Positions 1 to 8,301 of a DNA stretch of 25,688 bases are shown piece after piece; positions within the stretch are counted from its first letter, which is position 1, and each line of letters starts with the position of its first letter. The position numbers and the translations under genes are program-made. The notes beneath the pieces are model-generated. The model made no database searches and had not been told where the DNA came from. It saw only the letters and a program-made list of their open reading frames with translations. The stretch is from positions 1 through 25,688 of the forward strand of contig JAOTSS010000024.1 in NCBI GenBank assembly GCA_029864805.1. Direction: 5' to 3'. Origin of the DNA: Candidatus Nitrosopumilus sp. GTDB taxonomy: Archaea > Thermoproteota > Nitrososphaeria > Nitrososphaerales > Nitrosopumilaceae.

Positions 1-235
1 TATCAAAATCTTCAAATGCTGTTGCAAGACCTAAAACTCGAACTCCATCATCCTTGAATTTATTGTAAATGTTGATTGCCTCTGGGAGTGCATGCATAAA
101 ACATCCAGGACAATTTACTTGAAATACTTCCAAAATTACAATATGATCTTTTTCCTGATCGAAATTTGTTGGGGCGCCTTGTACCCATTCTGAAACCCCA
201 AAATTTGGTGCTTTTTCGCCTATTATTGCGCTCAC
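1..235 (-). CDS. Thioredoxin-fold redoxin (AhpC/TSA or TlpA type), C-terminus cut off by window edge
   Basis: The first 78 residues of a minus-strand gene are present and the rest lies beyond position 1. The protein opens with an alkyl-hydroperoxide-reductase-like start (GEKAPNF), a strand ending in LEVFQVNCPGC, then a helix and a strand reading GVRVLGLATAF. CPGC sits where thioredoxin-like proteins carry their redox cysteines, so a thiol-disulfide or peroxide-reducing role is likely. The only usable start is GTG at 235, because the ATG two bases upstream is immediately followed by a stop. Both cysteines of the CxxC pair are present, which favours a TlpA/ResA-like or Bcp-like redoxin over a one-cysteine peroxiredoxin. 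Without the C-terminus the subfamily cannot be fixed. Confidence 0.8.
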   Translation of the reverse strand, partial: MSAIIGEKAPNFGVSEWVQGAPTNFDQEKDHIVILEVFQVNCPGCFMHALPEAINIYNKFKDDGVRVLGLATAFEDFD

Positions 236-523
236 ATTACAATCTTATATTTTTTCCATTAAATACTAACTGCTAAATGTTGTTTTTATAGATTGAATTT
301 CTACCTGAAATCTTGCTAGATTTTAGTAAAATTCCATCACAATCAAAAATCCATAATTTTTGATCGTTAGAATAAACAATTCATTAAATTTCATGGTACT
401 AATTGAGTCTGTGAGAAAGTTTCCAATACTATTGATAGTTAACGACATGTGCCATTTAGAGTATTTTTTAAGGATGTTCTAAAAATAACTGTCAAATGAG
501 TTCGTATCATTGAGGTCAAAAGT
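236..523. other. Intergenic stretch with no supported gene
   Basis: This AT-rich stretch lies between the divergently placed redoxin gene and a weak ORF at 524. I found no tRNA-like, C/D-box-like or convincing coding structure in it. It presumably carries the redoxin promoter at its left end. Confidence 0.5.
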
Positions 524-718
524 GTGTATGAATCTGTCCAAACATATCTGAAGCATAAACTTGATGTAATTCTACTGGATTTGAAAACACAGAAATTACA
601 AGGATCAAAAGTATTTCAAACAGTTGTTCTTGATAATATGGATACACAAGTTGTTGTCACTTTTGTATATGTTGATGATCAAGATGGTGTTAAGCATAAT
701 GGCGAAAATTGTACTTAG
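524..718 (+). CDS. Short hypothetical protein, doubtful
   Basis: This is a 64-residue ORF starting at ATG 524, with an alternative GTG at 521. The composition is protein-like, with a run of alternating hydrophobic residues (SKVFQTVVLD, QVVVTFVYVDD), but no family is recognised. No signal peptide or membrane segment is visible. No Shine-Dalgarno site precedes it and the nearest AT-rich box (479-489) is too far upstream for a leaderless start. It stands alone in a gene-poor stretch, so it may be a small orphan gene, a decayed fragment or chance. Confidence 0.3.
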   Translation: MYESVQTYLKHKLDVILLDLKTQKLQGSKVFQTVVLDNMDTQVVVTFVYVDDQDGVKHNGENCT

Positions 719-852
719 ATATCTTTCAAAACCAATGAACCGAATAATTCTACTTAACTATCATTCACATTCTATATTGTGGAAAAACAGTTGATTCTAA
801 GAAAAATCTTCACGAGACAAATAACTTCAAATTCTTTTGTATTGAATCAAAA

Positions 853-884
853 TTACTAGGTTTTTTCAAGTAACCTAATATAGG
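853..884 (+). promoter_or_regulatory. Promoter of the HEAT-repeat gene with an overlapping inverted repeat
   Basis: A TATA-like box (CTAATATAGG, 875-884) is centred about 27 nt before the TTG at 907, as expected for a leaderless archaeal transcript, and so supports that unusual start codon. An imperfect inverted repeat (AGGTT at 858-862, AACCT at 872-876, with partial extension outward) runs into the TATA box and could be an operator. The operator role is inference. Confidence 0.45.
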
Positions 885-906
885 ACACAGAAAGTTTCAA
901 AACAAA

Positions 907-1395
907 TTGCAAGCAGTAACTGATGAACGATTAACACTCTTTGCTGAAATGGAGGCAAAGTATGAACAGAAAGACACTGATTATTTTGTATCTCTTTTAG
1001 AACATCCTGATTATGTAATTAGAACAAGAGCTACTTGCATTTTAGTTGATTTTGGCGGCGAAGATAAAATTCCTTATATTGCTAAAGTTTTGAAAAATGA
1101 TGAAAATGAACTGGTACGACATGAAGCCGCATTTTCACTAGGTCAAATGAGCTACTCTGGCGCAATTCCTCCATTAACTGACGCAACACTCAATGATCCA
1201 AGTATGTTTGTACGACATGAGGCTGCAATCGCATTGGGTGTTGTTGGCAATAAGGATGCAAAAGATGCTCTGGAAAAGGCATTAAATGATCCAGACAAAC
1301 CAGTCGTAGAATCTGCAATTGTTGCTTTGTCAAATATTGAGTTTATGGAAAAGTTAAGTAAGAACGAAAAGTTTGCAAAGTTAACAGGTGGATGA
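907..1395 (+). CDS. HE-motif HEAT-repeat protein, deoxyhypusine-hydroxylase-like
   Basis: The protein has 162 residues built almost entirely of about four HEAT repeats (residues 25-145). Two consecutive repeats carry the motif VRHEAA followed by LG (His72-Glu73 and His104-Glu105, 32 residues apart). These are the His-Glu pairs that bind the diiron centre in eukaryotic deoxyhypusine hydroxylase (DOHH), where each half carries two pairs at about 33-residue spacing. As I recall human DOHH, the resemblance to its C-terminal half extends beyond the motifs (RxRA...GGE...A..L...RHE...LGQ, AIPxL, VVxES..VAL). The archaeal protein is one half, so a dimer would be needed to build the site. An alternative is a phycobilin-lyase-like scaffold HEAT protein without enzymatic activity. 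The start is TTG 907, set by the TATA box; ATG 949 is possible. The next gene begins 1 nt after its stop. Confidence 0.8.
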   Translation: MQAVTDERLTLFAEMEAKYEQKDTDYFVSLLEHPDYVIRTRATCILVDFGGEDKIPYIAKVLKNDENELVRHEAAFSLGQMSYSGAIPPLTDATLNDPSMFVRHEAAIALGVVGNKDAKDALEKALNDPDKPVVESAIVALSNIEFMEKLSKNEKFAKLTGG

Positions 1396-1396
1396 A

Positions 1397-2710
1397 ATGA
1401 ACTTTTCAGTTGGAATAATAGCAATAGTCGGTATTCTTGTGGCAATTTCTATTGGATTTATCGCAATGAATCCTGATGATGTTATACAACCAAGAATGGT
1501 TTCGGTTGAAGAAAAACCAACTGCTTGCACTATGGAATGGAGTCCTATGTGTGGTGTTGATGGGGAAACTTATGGTAATCTGTGTATGTTAAAGGCTGCT
1601 GGTGTAAAATTAGATCATGATGGGGAATGTAGTATTGATATTCCGCTAGTTAAACCAGAACCCATTCAAATTTCTGTTAACTCCTACATTATGCCAAAAA
1701 CGGCAATTGTAGGTGAGTCTTTGATAATTGAAGTTGAATTTAGAGATGATGAGAAAAACATTGTTGACCATGTAAATTATGATATTTTTGTAACACAAGA
1801 TGGAACTGCAATTCTTTCAGAACCTGATTCACATAGACATCCGGGAATGCATCCAATTCATGAAACATCTGTTCTTGGAGAATCTGAAGTTGAAATTAAA
1901 GTAATCATTCAAGGTATAGGACACGGTGATGAAATAACTGAACCAAAAGGAATTGAAACTATTATTACTGTAAGTCCAGAATTTTCCCTTGAGCCAGAAC
2001 CAACCATGACTGCATTGCCAATGGCAACGGGAATTCATACAGTAAACATTGCTGAAGGTTCTGGTACTCCTGGATGTGAAGAAACATTGGAATGTTATTT
2101 GCCTTATTCTATTACGATTTCTGTTGGTGATACTGTGAAATGGGATAACCCTGACAGTGCAGCACATACTGTAACTAGTGGAAATATTTCAGATGGTCAT
2201 GATGGATTGTTTGATTCCAGTTTGTTCATGTCTGGTTCAACTTTTGAATTTACATTTGATGAACCAGGAAAATACGACTATTTCTGCATGGTTCATCCTT
2301 GGATGACTGGTGAGGTCATTGTTAATGATGTTGAAGAAATGGTGGTTATTGAAGAACCAGAATCAATGGCAGAACCAACACCTGAACCAATTACAGAATC
2401 CAGTTCAATGTCAAATGCTATAGTTTCAGTTCCAGCAGGATCTGCAGTTCCAGGATGTGAAGAAACATTGGAATGTTATTTGCCTTATGATGTTACAGTA
2501 AATGTTGGCCAAACAGTAACTTGGAATAATGATGATTCTGCAGCACATACTGTAACTAGTGGAAGTGTTGATGCGGGGCTAACTGGTATATTTGATTCTG
2601 GATTGTTCATGTCTGGTTCAACTTTTGAATTTACATTTGATGAACCAGGAAAATACGACTATTTCTGCATGGTTCATCCTTGGATGACTGGTATTGTGAA
2701 TGTTAACTAG
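1397..2710 (+). CDS. Membrane-anchored Kazal-domain, double-cupredoxin (blue copper) protein
   Basis: The 437-residue protein starts with an uncleaved-looking signal anchor (residues 2-24). A short Kazal-type module with four cysteines follows (Cys44, 52, 63, 78; CGVDGETYGN core). After a beta-rich segment (about 90-195) come two plastocyanin/amicyanin-like domains. Each has a complete type 1 copper set: His257, Cys297, His300, Met303 and His384, Cys424, His427, Met430. The C-x2-H-x2-M spacing is that of amicyanin. Each domain also has a CEETLEC pair that could form a disulfide. It should sit outside the membrane and carry electrons, as these archaea do with copper proteins in place of cytochromes c. 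ATG 1397 is preferred over GTG 1388 because AGGTGGA (1386-1392) lies just upstream as a ribosome-binding site within the previous gene. Confidence 0.85.
   Translation: MNFSVGIIAIVGILVAISIGFIAMNPDDVIQPRMVSVEEKPTACTMEWSPMCGVDGETYGNLCMLKAAGVKLDHDGECSIDIPLVKPEPIQISVNSYIMPKTAIVGESLIIEVEFRDDEKNIVDHVNYDIFVTQDGTAILSEPDSHRHPGMHPIHETSVLGESEVEIKVIIQGIGHGDEITEPKGIETIITVSPEFSLEPEPTMTALPMATGIHTVNIAEGSGTPGCEETLECYLPYSITISVGDTVKWDNPDSAAHTVTSGNISDGHDGLFDSSLFMSGSTFEFTFDEPGKYDYFCMVHPWMTGEVIVNDVEEMVVIEEPESMAEPTPEPITESSSMSNAIVSVPAGSAVPGCEETLECYLPYDVTVNVGQTVTWNNDDSAAHTVTSGSVDAGLTGIFDSGLFMSGSTFEFTFDEPGKYDYFCMVHPWMTGIVNVN
2072..2692 (+). repeat. Intragenic duplication of the cupredoxin domain, 381-bp period
   Basis: The two copper domains are a tandem duplication offset by 381 bp (127 codons). 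Three blocks are identical at nucleotide level: 2072-2107 with 2453-2488 (36 bp), 2158-2183 with 2539-2564 (26 bp), and 2222-2311 with 2603-2692 (90 bp, all positions identical, synonymous sites included). The sequence between the blocks has diverged. Confidence 0.95.
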
Positions 2711-4776
2711 AGAGCTGTGACCATACTTCCTTTCTCAGATGATTCAAATTTGTAAATTTGCTCTACTGTTGAATCTTCAAAGATTTCAGTATCATGAGTA
2801 ATTATCAAAAACTGCATTGGGACCTGCGAGTTTGAAATCTCTGATAATTGCGATAATACCCCTACTAGGGACTTTTTTCTTTCTGCATCAAGATGAGTTG
2901 TCGGCTCATCAAGTATCATTAGATTGAGATTAGATGCTCCTAGAAGACTTGCCATTCCTAATCTTAATGCTAATGCTACACTAACTTTCTCACCTCCACT
3001 AAGTGATTCTAAATCTAACACTTCGCTTTTTGAATAGCATGTAATGGAAATGTCTCTCACCTTTTCTGATAATGCTATTCTTTGAATTTTTGTATTTAGT
3101 AGTGTAAGGTATTCTGAAGCTTTTACAGATATTGTATTTAGAGCCCATGATCTTAGACTCGTTGCGACTGGACCATCCCTGCTAAAAATATTCAATTGAA
3201 TATTATCAAGTTTTATGATGTACTCTTTTACTCTTTTTAATTCTGATATTACACTTTGAATAATCTCAATCTGTTCTTCACTCTTAGTAATCTTCTCTAA
3301 AATTGCACCAATTTGTTGATGTATTTGAAATAGATAATTTTGTTTTTCAATTACTGATTTTTTTAGATTAATGAATTCATCATCATCAAACCCTTTAGTC
3401 TCAATCTCTAATTTTAAAATATTTTCAAAAATCATTTCTGTATGGGGGTCAATTCGTGATATTTCTAATAAATTCCCATTATTATTCAAAGGAATTTTTT
3501 GTTTTTTAATTTTTACATCTTCTTGAATTTTTATTAATTCTTCCTCACTCGTAATGGAATATGCTCTAAGTGTTGCCTCTGCATCTCTAGCATTTTGTAT
3601 TTTCTCTGAAAACTCTTTCTTTTTTTGATTATACATGTCTCTTTCTTTTTCTTTTACATTGATTTCTTGTTGCAATGCTATCAATTCTTGTTTAAGATGT
3701 TCTTCTTGAAAAAGTGGATTTAGTTTTTCTACATTTGAATCACATACAGGACATTTGTTATCTTTTAACTGGAGTTTTGACGCAAGTGATTGTTTTTCTT
3801 TTAATGATGCAGTTTGAATTGTCATTTCTTGGATTTTTTTCATTGTTTCCTCTATTACCTGATCAACTTTTTGGATTTTTAATTCCAAGTCCTTCTTTAA
3901 ACTTGCATTCTCAAAACAATCCTTACAATCATGTATTTTACGCTCATTTTCACTAATTTCGTGCTGAATCTCACGTATTGCTTCTTTTGCATATGCTTGT
4001 AACTCTTTTTTTCTTAATTCCAGTTGGTTGATTTTATCTATTTTTGGAGATTCTGTTTCAATTTTGTTACGTAGATCATCAATCTCATTTTGTAACTCTT
4101 TTTTTCTTAATTCCAATTGGGTTTTTTCAGGTTTTGCTTTTTCTATTTCTTTTTGATTTCTTTCCAAATCCTGTGATAAAATAGCAATGTGTGTATCATC
4201 ATAACCAATTTTCTCTCTAATTTTTTCACGAAATTCTTTATTTATCACTTTCATTGTTTCTGCTGCAATATTCAGTTTGTCGATTCCTATTATTGCATTA
4301 AGTAATTCTTTGAATTCTTTAGGTTTTGCATTGATTATCGCATTTAGTTCCCCCTGTTGAACAATTGATGCTATTTTTAATTTTTCAAAATCAAGACCAA
4401 TTATTTTTTCAACTTCATTAGTCATTGATTCGCCAAATTGTTTTCTTTCACCTGCTGCAATTTCTATACGATCATTTTCTATAATTTCTGAAAATTTTGC
4501 AGCCAAACCTCCTTTACTATCAATTTTTCTTACAGCCTCAAATTGTTTTCCATTAATAGAAAATCCTACCTTTGCAAATCCTTGATTTGCACCTCTTTTG
4601 ATCAATCCTTTATTTGATTTTCTTGTATGATGACCAAATAATGCAAATGTTATTGCATCGATTATGCTTGATTTTCCTGCACCATTTTCCCCCACAAAGA
4701 CTGTCACACCATTTTCAAATTTCAGTTTTGTATCTGAATGTGCTAAAAAATCTCCTAATTCAATTGATGTGATCAT
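2707..4776 (-). CDS. rad50: DNA double-strand break repair ATPase Rad50
   Basis: This SMC-like ATPase works with Mre11 on DNA ends. Walker A (GENGAGKSS, residues 29-37) and a Q-loop (VQQGELNAI, near 140) are in the N-lobe. The ABC signature (LSGGEKVSVALALRLG) and Walker B (LMILDEPTTHLD) are near the C-terminus. Between the lobes are two coiled coils meeting at the zinc hook CPVC (Cys342-Cys345). At 689 residues it is shorter than the roughly 850-900 residues common in archaeal Rad50, because the coils are short. A second CxxC (284-287, CKDC) lies in the ascending coil, and QLELRKKELQ occurs twice (about 220-229 and 251-260). Its ATG overlaps the mre11 stop (ATGA), so the two are translationally coupled. 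Its stop codon interlocks with the convergent cupredoxin stop (CTAG). Confidence 0.97.
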   Translation of the reverse strand: MITSIELGDFLAHSDTKLKFENGVTVFVGENGAGKSSIIDAITFALFGHHTRKSNKGLIKRGANQGFAKVGFSINGKQFEAVRKIDSKGGLAAKFSEIIENDRIEIAAGERKQFGESMTNEVEKIIGLDFEKLKIASIVQQGELNAIINAKPKEFKELLNAIIGIDKLNIAAETMKVINKEFREKIREKIGYDDTHIAILSQDLERNQKEIEKAKPEKTQLELRKKELQNEIDDLRNKIETESPKIDKINQLELRKKELQAYAKEAIREIQHEISENERKIHDCKDCFENASLKKDLELKIQKVDQVIEETMKKIQEMTIQTASLKEKQSLASKLQLKDNKCPVCDSNVEKLNPLFQEEHLKQELIALQQEINVKEKERDMYNQKKKEFSEKIQNARDAEATLRAYSITSEEELIKIQEDVKIKKQKIPLNNNGNLLEISRIDPHTEMIFENILKLEIETKGFDDDEFINLKKSVIEKQNYLFQIHQQIGAILEKITKSEEQIEIIQSVISELKRVKEYIIKLDNIQLNIFSRDGPVATSLRSWALNTISVKASEYLTLLNTKIQRIALSEKVRDISITCYSKSEVLDLESLSGGEKVSVALALRLGMASLLGASNLNLMILDEPTTHLDAERKKSLVGVLSQLSEISNSQVPMQFLIITHDTEIFEDSTVEQIYKFESSEKGSMVTAL

Positions 4777-5915
4777 TGTTTTTTAGCCTTTTTGTATTTT
4801 TCAAAATTTTCATAAATTAATTCCGATGCTTCTTTAATTTGATTTGATGTCAATATTGGAAGCAATTCTTTAATCGCAAAATTTGCATTTTCTTCTGAAC
4901 CTAAAACGTCAACTGATAATCTAAACACCTCATCATCAATGACATTCGGTCTATCTAGTAACACTGATGATTCTGAAATTTGTTTTGTACTTATTCGCCA
5001 AAAACATCTAAGAACCAATGAATTTAGCCTGGCAATTTGTGCCTGTATGTGGTCTGTCTCTATGTTTTCTCCTTGTATTTTTAACTCAATTATTGGGCTT
5101 TTCTTTAAATCTGATATTTTTTCAGTAATCTCGTCTATTGATTTAGATAATTCTTCATATTTTGTTTGAAATGAAAACTGAGATCTTGTTTCTAATTCAA
5201 TCCAATTAGGGATTACTTCTTCTCCAGAAATATCGACTTCAAAGAATCCTTTTTTTGCCTCTTTAATTCCTTCACTAGTTGTCAATTCGGTAGATCCTGG
5301 ATATGCAATTGGCCCATTTAGATGATTGAATCGTTTGATGTCTTTATCATGTAGATGTCCCATGGCATAGTATGTGAAATTTCTTGGCAAATCCGTTGAT
5401 TGTAACTCTCCTGCAAATTTATTGAATTCAGTAATTCCTTGATGTAAAACTAAGATTTTATGCCCTGAATGATTCTGTATTTTTTTATCAATTTCAGAAA
5501 ATTTTTCTTCATATTGTGAGATTTCTGCTTTTCTAATTTTATCAAATCCTGCCAAGAGTATTCCTTTGTATTCTATTGGTTTTCCTTGCCCGATATATTT
5601 TGAAAATTCTAAATTATGATAAACATATGGGATGGGTGTAGTTCTAATTCTACTAATGTCATGTTCTCCCAAAATAAAAAATGAATCAATATTATTTTGT
5701 TTTAATCTCTTTAGTCCATTCCCCATTTGTACAATTGCTGTTCCGTTTGGATTTGGTATGTGAAAAATATCTCCTGCAAAAATTACAAAATCTACGTGAT
5801 CCTTAATTGAAGTGTCTATAGCTTGATTAAATACATCGTACACATCTTGTGCTCGTTCTTCTGAACCATACTGTACTAACCCCAAATGTGTGTCTGAAAT
5901 ATGAGAAAATAACAT
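4773..5915 (-). CDS. mre11: DNA double-strand break repair nuclease Mre11
   Basis: The 380-residue protein has the calcineurin-like phosphoesterase motifs of Mre11 nucleases: DTHLG (Asp8, His10), GDIFH (Asp49), GEHD (84-86), LHQG (near 157) and GHLH (near 188). The capping and C-terminal Rad50-binding region follows. It is an Mn-dependent 3'-5' exonuclease and endonuclease that acts with Rad50 in DNA-end resection. The usual GNHD motif reads GEHD, so the metal-binding Asn is Glu. The catalytic His85 is kept. The ATG at 5915 overlaps the herA stop by 1 bp and its stop overlaps the rad50 start by 4 bp, giving a tightly coupled operon. Confidence 0.96.
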   Translation of the reverse strand: MLFSHISDTHLGLVQYGSEERAQDVYDVFNQAIDTSIKDHVDFVIFAGDIFHIPNPNGTAIVQMGNGLKRLKQNNIDSFFILGEHDISRIRTTPIPYVYHNLEFSKYIGQGKPIEYKGILLAGFDKIRKAEISQYEEKFSEIDKKIQNHSGHKILVLHQGITEFNKFAGELQSTDLPRNFTYYAMGHLHDKDIKRFNHLNGPIAYPGSTELTTSEGIKEAKKGFFEVDISGEEVIPNWIELETRSQFSFQTKYEELSKSIDEITEKISDLKKSPIIELKIQGENIETDHIQAQIARLNSLVLRCFWRISTKQISESSVLLDRPNVIDDEVFRLSVDVLGSEENANFAIKELLPILTSNQIKEASELIYENFEKYKKAKKQ

Positions 5916-7447
5916 TAGTCTAATAACAAATCTTTTTGAACGAGTCCCTGCGTTGATTCAATTGTAATTTCTTTCATTCTATCTGCATTTGCCCATGCAT
6001 TAACCGCACTTTGATCTGCTCCCATAATCTTCTCTTTTACCTCTTCAACATGAACAAGTGATGGTAAATTTGTCCACTGTCCAACCAAAACCGCGTCTCC
6101 CACATTAAGTGAAGTCAACTGGGCAATCAATTCACGACTAGTTGATTCAGTGGCTGATGCTATTTGACGCTGATCGTCTTCTTGAATGATTTTCATTATG
6201 GCAAATGACCCTAATTGGCTGAGAACATTGAGGTCTACACTTCTTGGTCTCTGAGATACAATTCCTAAACCTAATCCGAATTTTCTTCCTTCTCTTGCAA
6301 TTTTAGCAGCCCAATACTTTGCACTTGTATCGTGATCTTTTGGAATGAAAACATGTGCTTCTTCTATGATTACAAATATTGGAGAATTGAATTGATATCT
6401 TCTTTCTCGCTTTGTTCTTCCGTGTCTTGCGATACTTGCATCCTTTCTGTCTTTGAGTAATTGCTGTAAATAAAACGCAACTGCTACGTTGGCTTGTTTT
6501 TCTGATAATTCTGAAATATTGAGAATATTTGTACGACCTTCTTTGATAAAACTTATTGGATCTCCCATATCAGGATCTAAAATATCTTCAAATCTTCTCT
6601 GAGCCTCTTCAATAATATCTTGCACTCTATATGCAGATGTTCTGATCTCTTTTAGTTTCTTATCTTCTGAATTTACAATAAAATCTATTTCGTTTTCTAA
6701 CTTTTTCCAAAATTCTTTTGATTCTTTCACGTGTTTTGTAAATGCCATTCTTAAAACTCGTTGTTGAACATTTGCACCATCTCTAATTTCTAATACCTCT
6801 GAGAGTTGATCTGCATCTAATAATCTTGGATTAATTTTTGCATCAATTACATTAATGCGTGGAATGTTTAGACTTGTATAATCATTATGATAATCAAAAA
6901 TTATGACAGTTCCCTTTAATTTTGAAATTTGTTTTGTTACAAGCGATACAAGATTACTTTTACCCATTCCTGTCATTGCTAAAATTCCCAAATGCCTGGA
7001 AACTATCTTGTCTAAATTTATTTTAGCATCAATTGTTTTGTTTCGTAAGAGATTTCCTATTGTCACCCATCCATCTTTTTTTGGACTAAAAATTTCTTCA
7101 AGATCATGTTTGCTTGGTTGAGTAATTTCTGTGCCTGGAATTGGCGGAATGGCAGGTATTATTGATTGACCTTTTCGCAAGTTCTCTAAAAATCCTAAAA
7201 TTCCTATATGTGCTGTGAATGTTTTATCTCTTTTATTGAGTTCTGCAATTTCTGTACTTTCTGCTGCCTCATCAAAGTTTCTAACATCAGTAAAAGCTGC
7301 ACTGGACACTGATGATCTTTCAACCAATCCTAAAACTTCTCCTTCATCTGTTCCTATTTTGATGTATTCTCCAACAGATAGAGCTCTTGAAGTAATTGCT
7401 GTTACAGATGCTGGTTTTGATTCTCCAATGACAAATCCTAAACTCAA
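5915..7447 (-). CDS. herA: HerA bipolar DNA helicase/translocase ATPase
   Basis: The 510-residue protein has the HerA/FtsK-like layout: an N-terminal HAS-barrel (about 1-100), then a RecA-like motor with Walker A (TGMGKSN, about 159-165) and Walker B (FVIIEEAH, 358-365). The segment SQRPRSVD (about 398) matches the sensor and arginine region of the family. HerA forms hexamers that drive NurA nuclease during 5'-strand resection. The start is TTG at 7447 within the TTGA overlap with the nurA stop. The opening GFVIGES is typical of HerA, which supports this start. A helical insertion between the two Walker motifs is also usual for the family. Confidence 0.95.
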   Translation of the reverse strand: MSLGFVIGESKPASVTAITSRALSVGEYIKIGTDEGEVLGLVERSSVSSAAFTDVRNFDEAAESTEIAELNKRDKTFTAHIGILGFLENLRKGQSIIPAIPPIPGTEITQPSKHDLEEIFSPKKDGWVTIGNLLRNKTIDAKINLDKIVSRHLGILAMTGMGKSNLVSLVTKQISKLKGTVIIFDYHNDYTSLNIPRINVIDAKINPRLLDADQLSEVLEIRDGANVQQRVLRMAFTKHVKESKEFWKKLENEIDFIVNSEDKKLKEIRTSAYRVQDIIEEAQRRFEDILDPDMGDPISFIKEGRTNILNISELSEKQANVAVAFYLQQLLKDRKDASIARHGRTKRERRYQFNSPIFVIIEEAHVFIPKDHDTSAKYWAAKIAREGRKFGLGLGIVSQRPRSVDLNVLSQLGSFAIMKIIQEDDQRQIASATESTSRELIAQLTSLNVGDAVLVGQWTNLPSLVHVEEVKEKIMGADQSAVNAWANADRMKEITIESTQGLVQKDLLLD

Positions 7448-8280
7448 CCTAGTACCTCCCTTGAACCAATCTCATTACTTAATCCTAACAAACTAACCAT
7501 TTTTGCAAGTTCTTTATCGCTTATTTTACAGTTATTATGTGCAAGCTTTAATGCATATGGGTATCCTCCAACACTATTTTTATACAGCCTATTCATCGCT
7601 GATTTGATATAATTTTCATCATACTGATCTCCTAAAAATTCTAATTTAATTATTGGAGTGGAATCACTTAACCTTACAAATGTTGATGAAATGACTTTAT
7701 CTTCACCATATTTTTTTTCTACAAATATTTTACTAAATCCTGAACTATTTGCTACATGATTGTAGTAAAAAATATCTCCTGCAAGAGAACCTAATTTCTC
7801 AAATTGTTTTCTTGTATTCGATGTCTTTGCAATAAAAATTACATTATTTCTTTTTTTCATTGTCTTGACAACCAATGAATCAAGAGATGATTGTCTTGTC
7901 ATGAATTGAGAATGAAGTGAACCGTCCATTAATACCAAATCTACCATGTCGACAGTTTTTTCACAAGCTTCTATCTCCATTTTACTTGCAATTTTTGAAA
8001 GATCAGTATCTGAACCAAGTCCTGATTCATGTAAATCCACTAAAATTTCTCCATTTGATTTGATTGAAACTGCAGTTGTTGCCCAAAGCTCTATTCCTTG
8101 AAATTTAGTATTGTTGAAACTACTGTCAATTCCCGCTGTAATTGCCTCTTCTTTTATAGGCATAAATTCTACCCAATTTTCCCTTGCCTTTTGTATGATT
8201 TGCTCAAATTTGGGTCCCTTCAAGATTGACAACATTTTTTCCCTGTTAATGATGGCATCTTTGTATACTGTATTGAGCAC
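7444..8280 (-). CDS. nurA: NurA 5'-3' nuclease
   Basis: This RNase H-fold nuclease has 278 residues and is the partner of HerA in archaeal DNA-end resection. Visible motifs are GIDSSFN (Asp52), LVLMDGSLHSQ (Asp119), and a C-terminal GGYPYALKLAH of the kind seen in NurA. It is the first gene of the nurA-herA-mre11-rad50 operon. GTG at 8280 is chosen because a TATA box lies 25 nt upstream (8302-8308). ATG at residue 16 would leave the TATA box too far away. The four genes together form the complete archaeal resection module. Confidence 0.92.
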   Translation of the reverse strand: MLNTVYKDAIINREKMLSILKGPKFEQIIQKARENWVEFMPIKEEAITAGIDSSFNNTKFQGIELWATTAVSIKSNGEILVDLHESGLGSDTDLSKIASKMEIEACEKTVDMVDLVLMDGSLHSQFMTRQSSLDSLVVKTMKKRNNVIFIAKTSNTRKQFEKLGSLAGDIFYYNHVANSSGFSKIFVEKKYGEDKVISSTFVRLSDSTPIIKLEFLGDQYDENYIKSAMNRLYKNSVGGYPYALKLAHNNCKISDKELAKMVSLLGLSNEIGSREVLG

Positions 8281-8301
8281 AACAGTAGTTCGTTGGTTTG
8301 A

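Noticed and set aside
1829..2167. Minus-strand open frame opposite the cupredoxin gene
   Set aside because: Antisense shadow of a well-supported coding region with all copper ligands in the sense frame.
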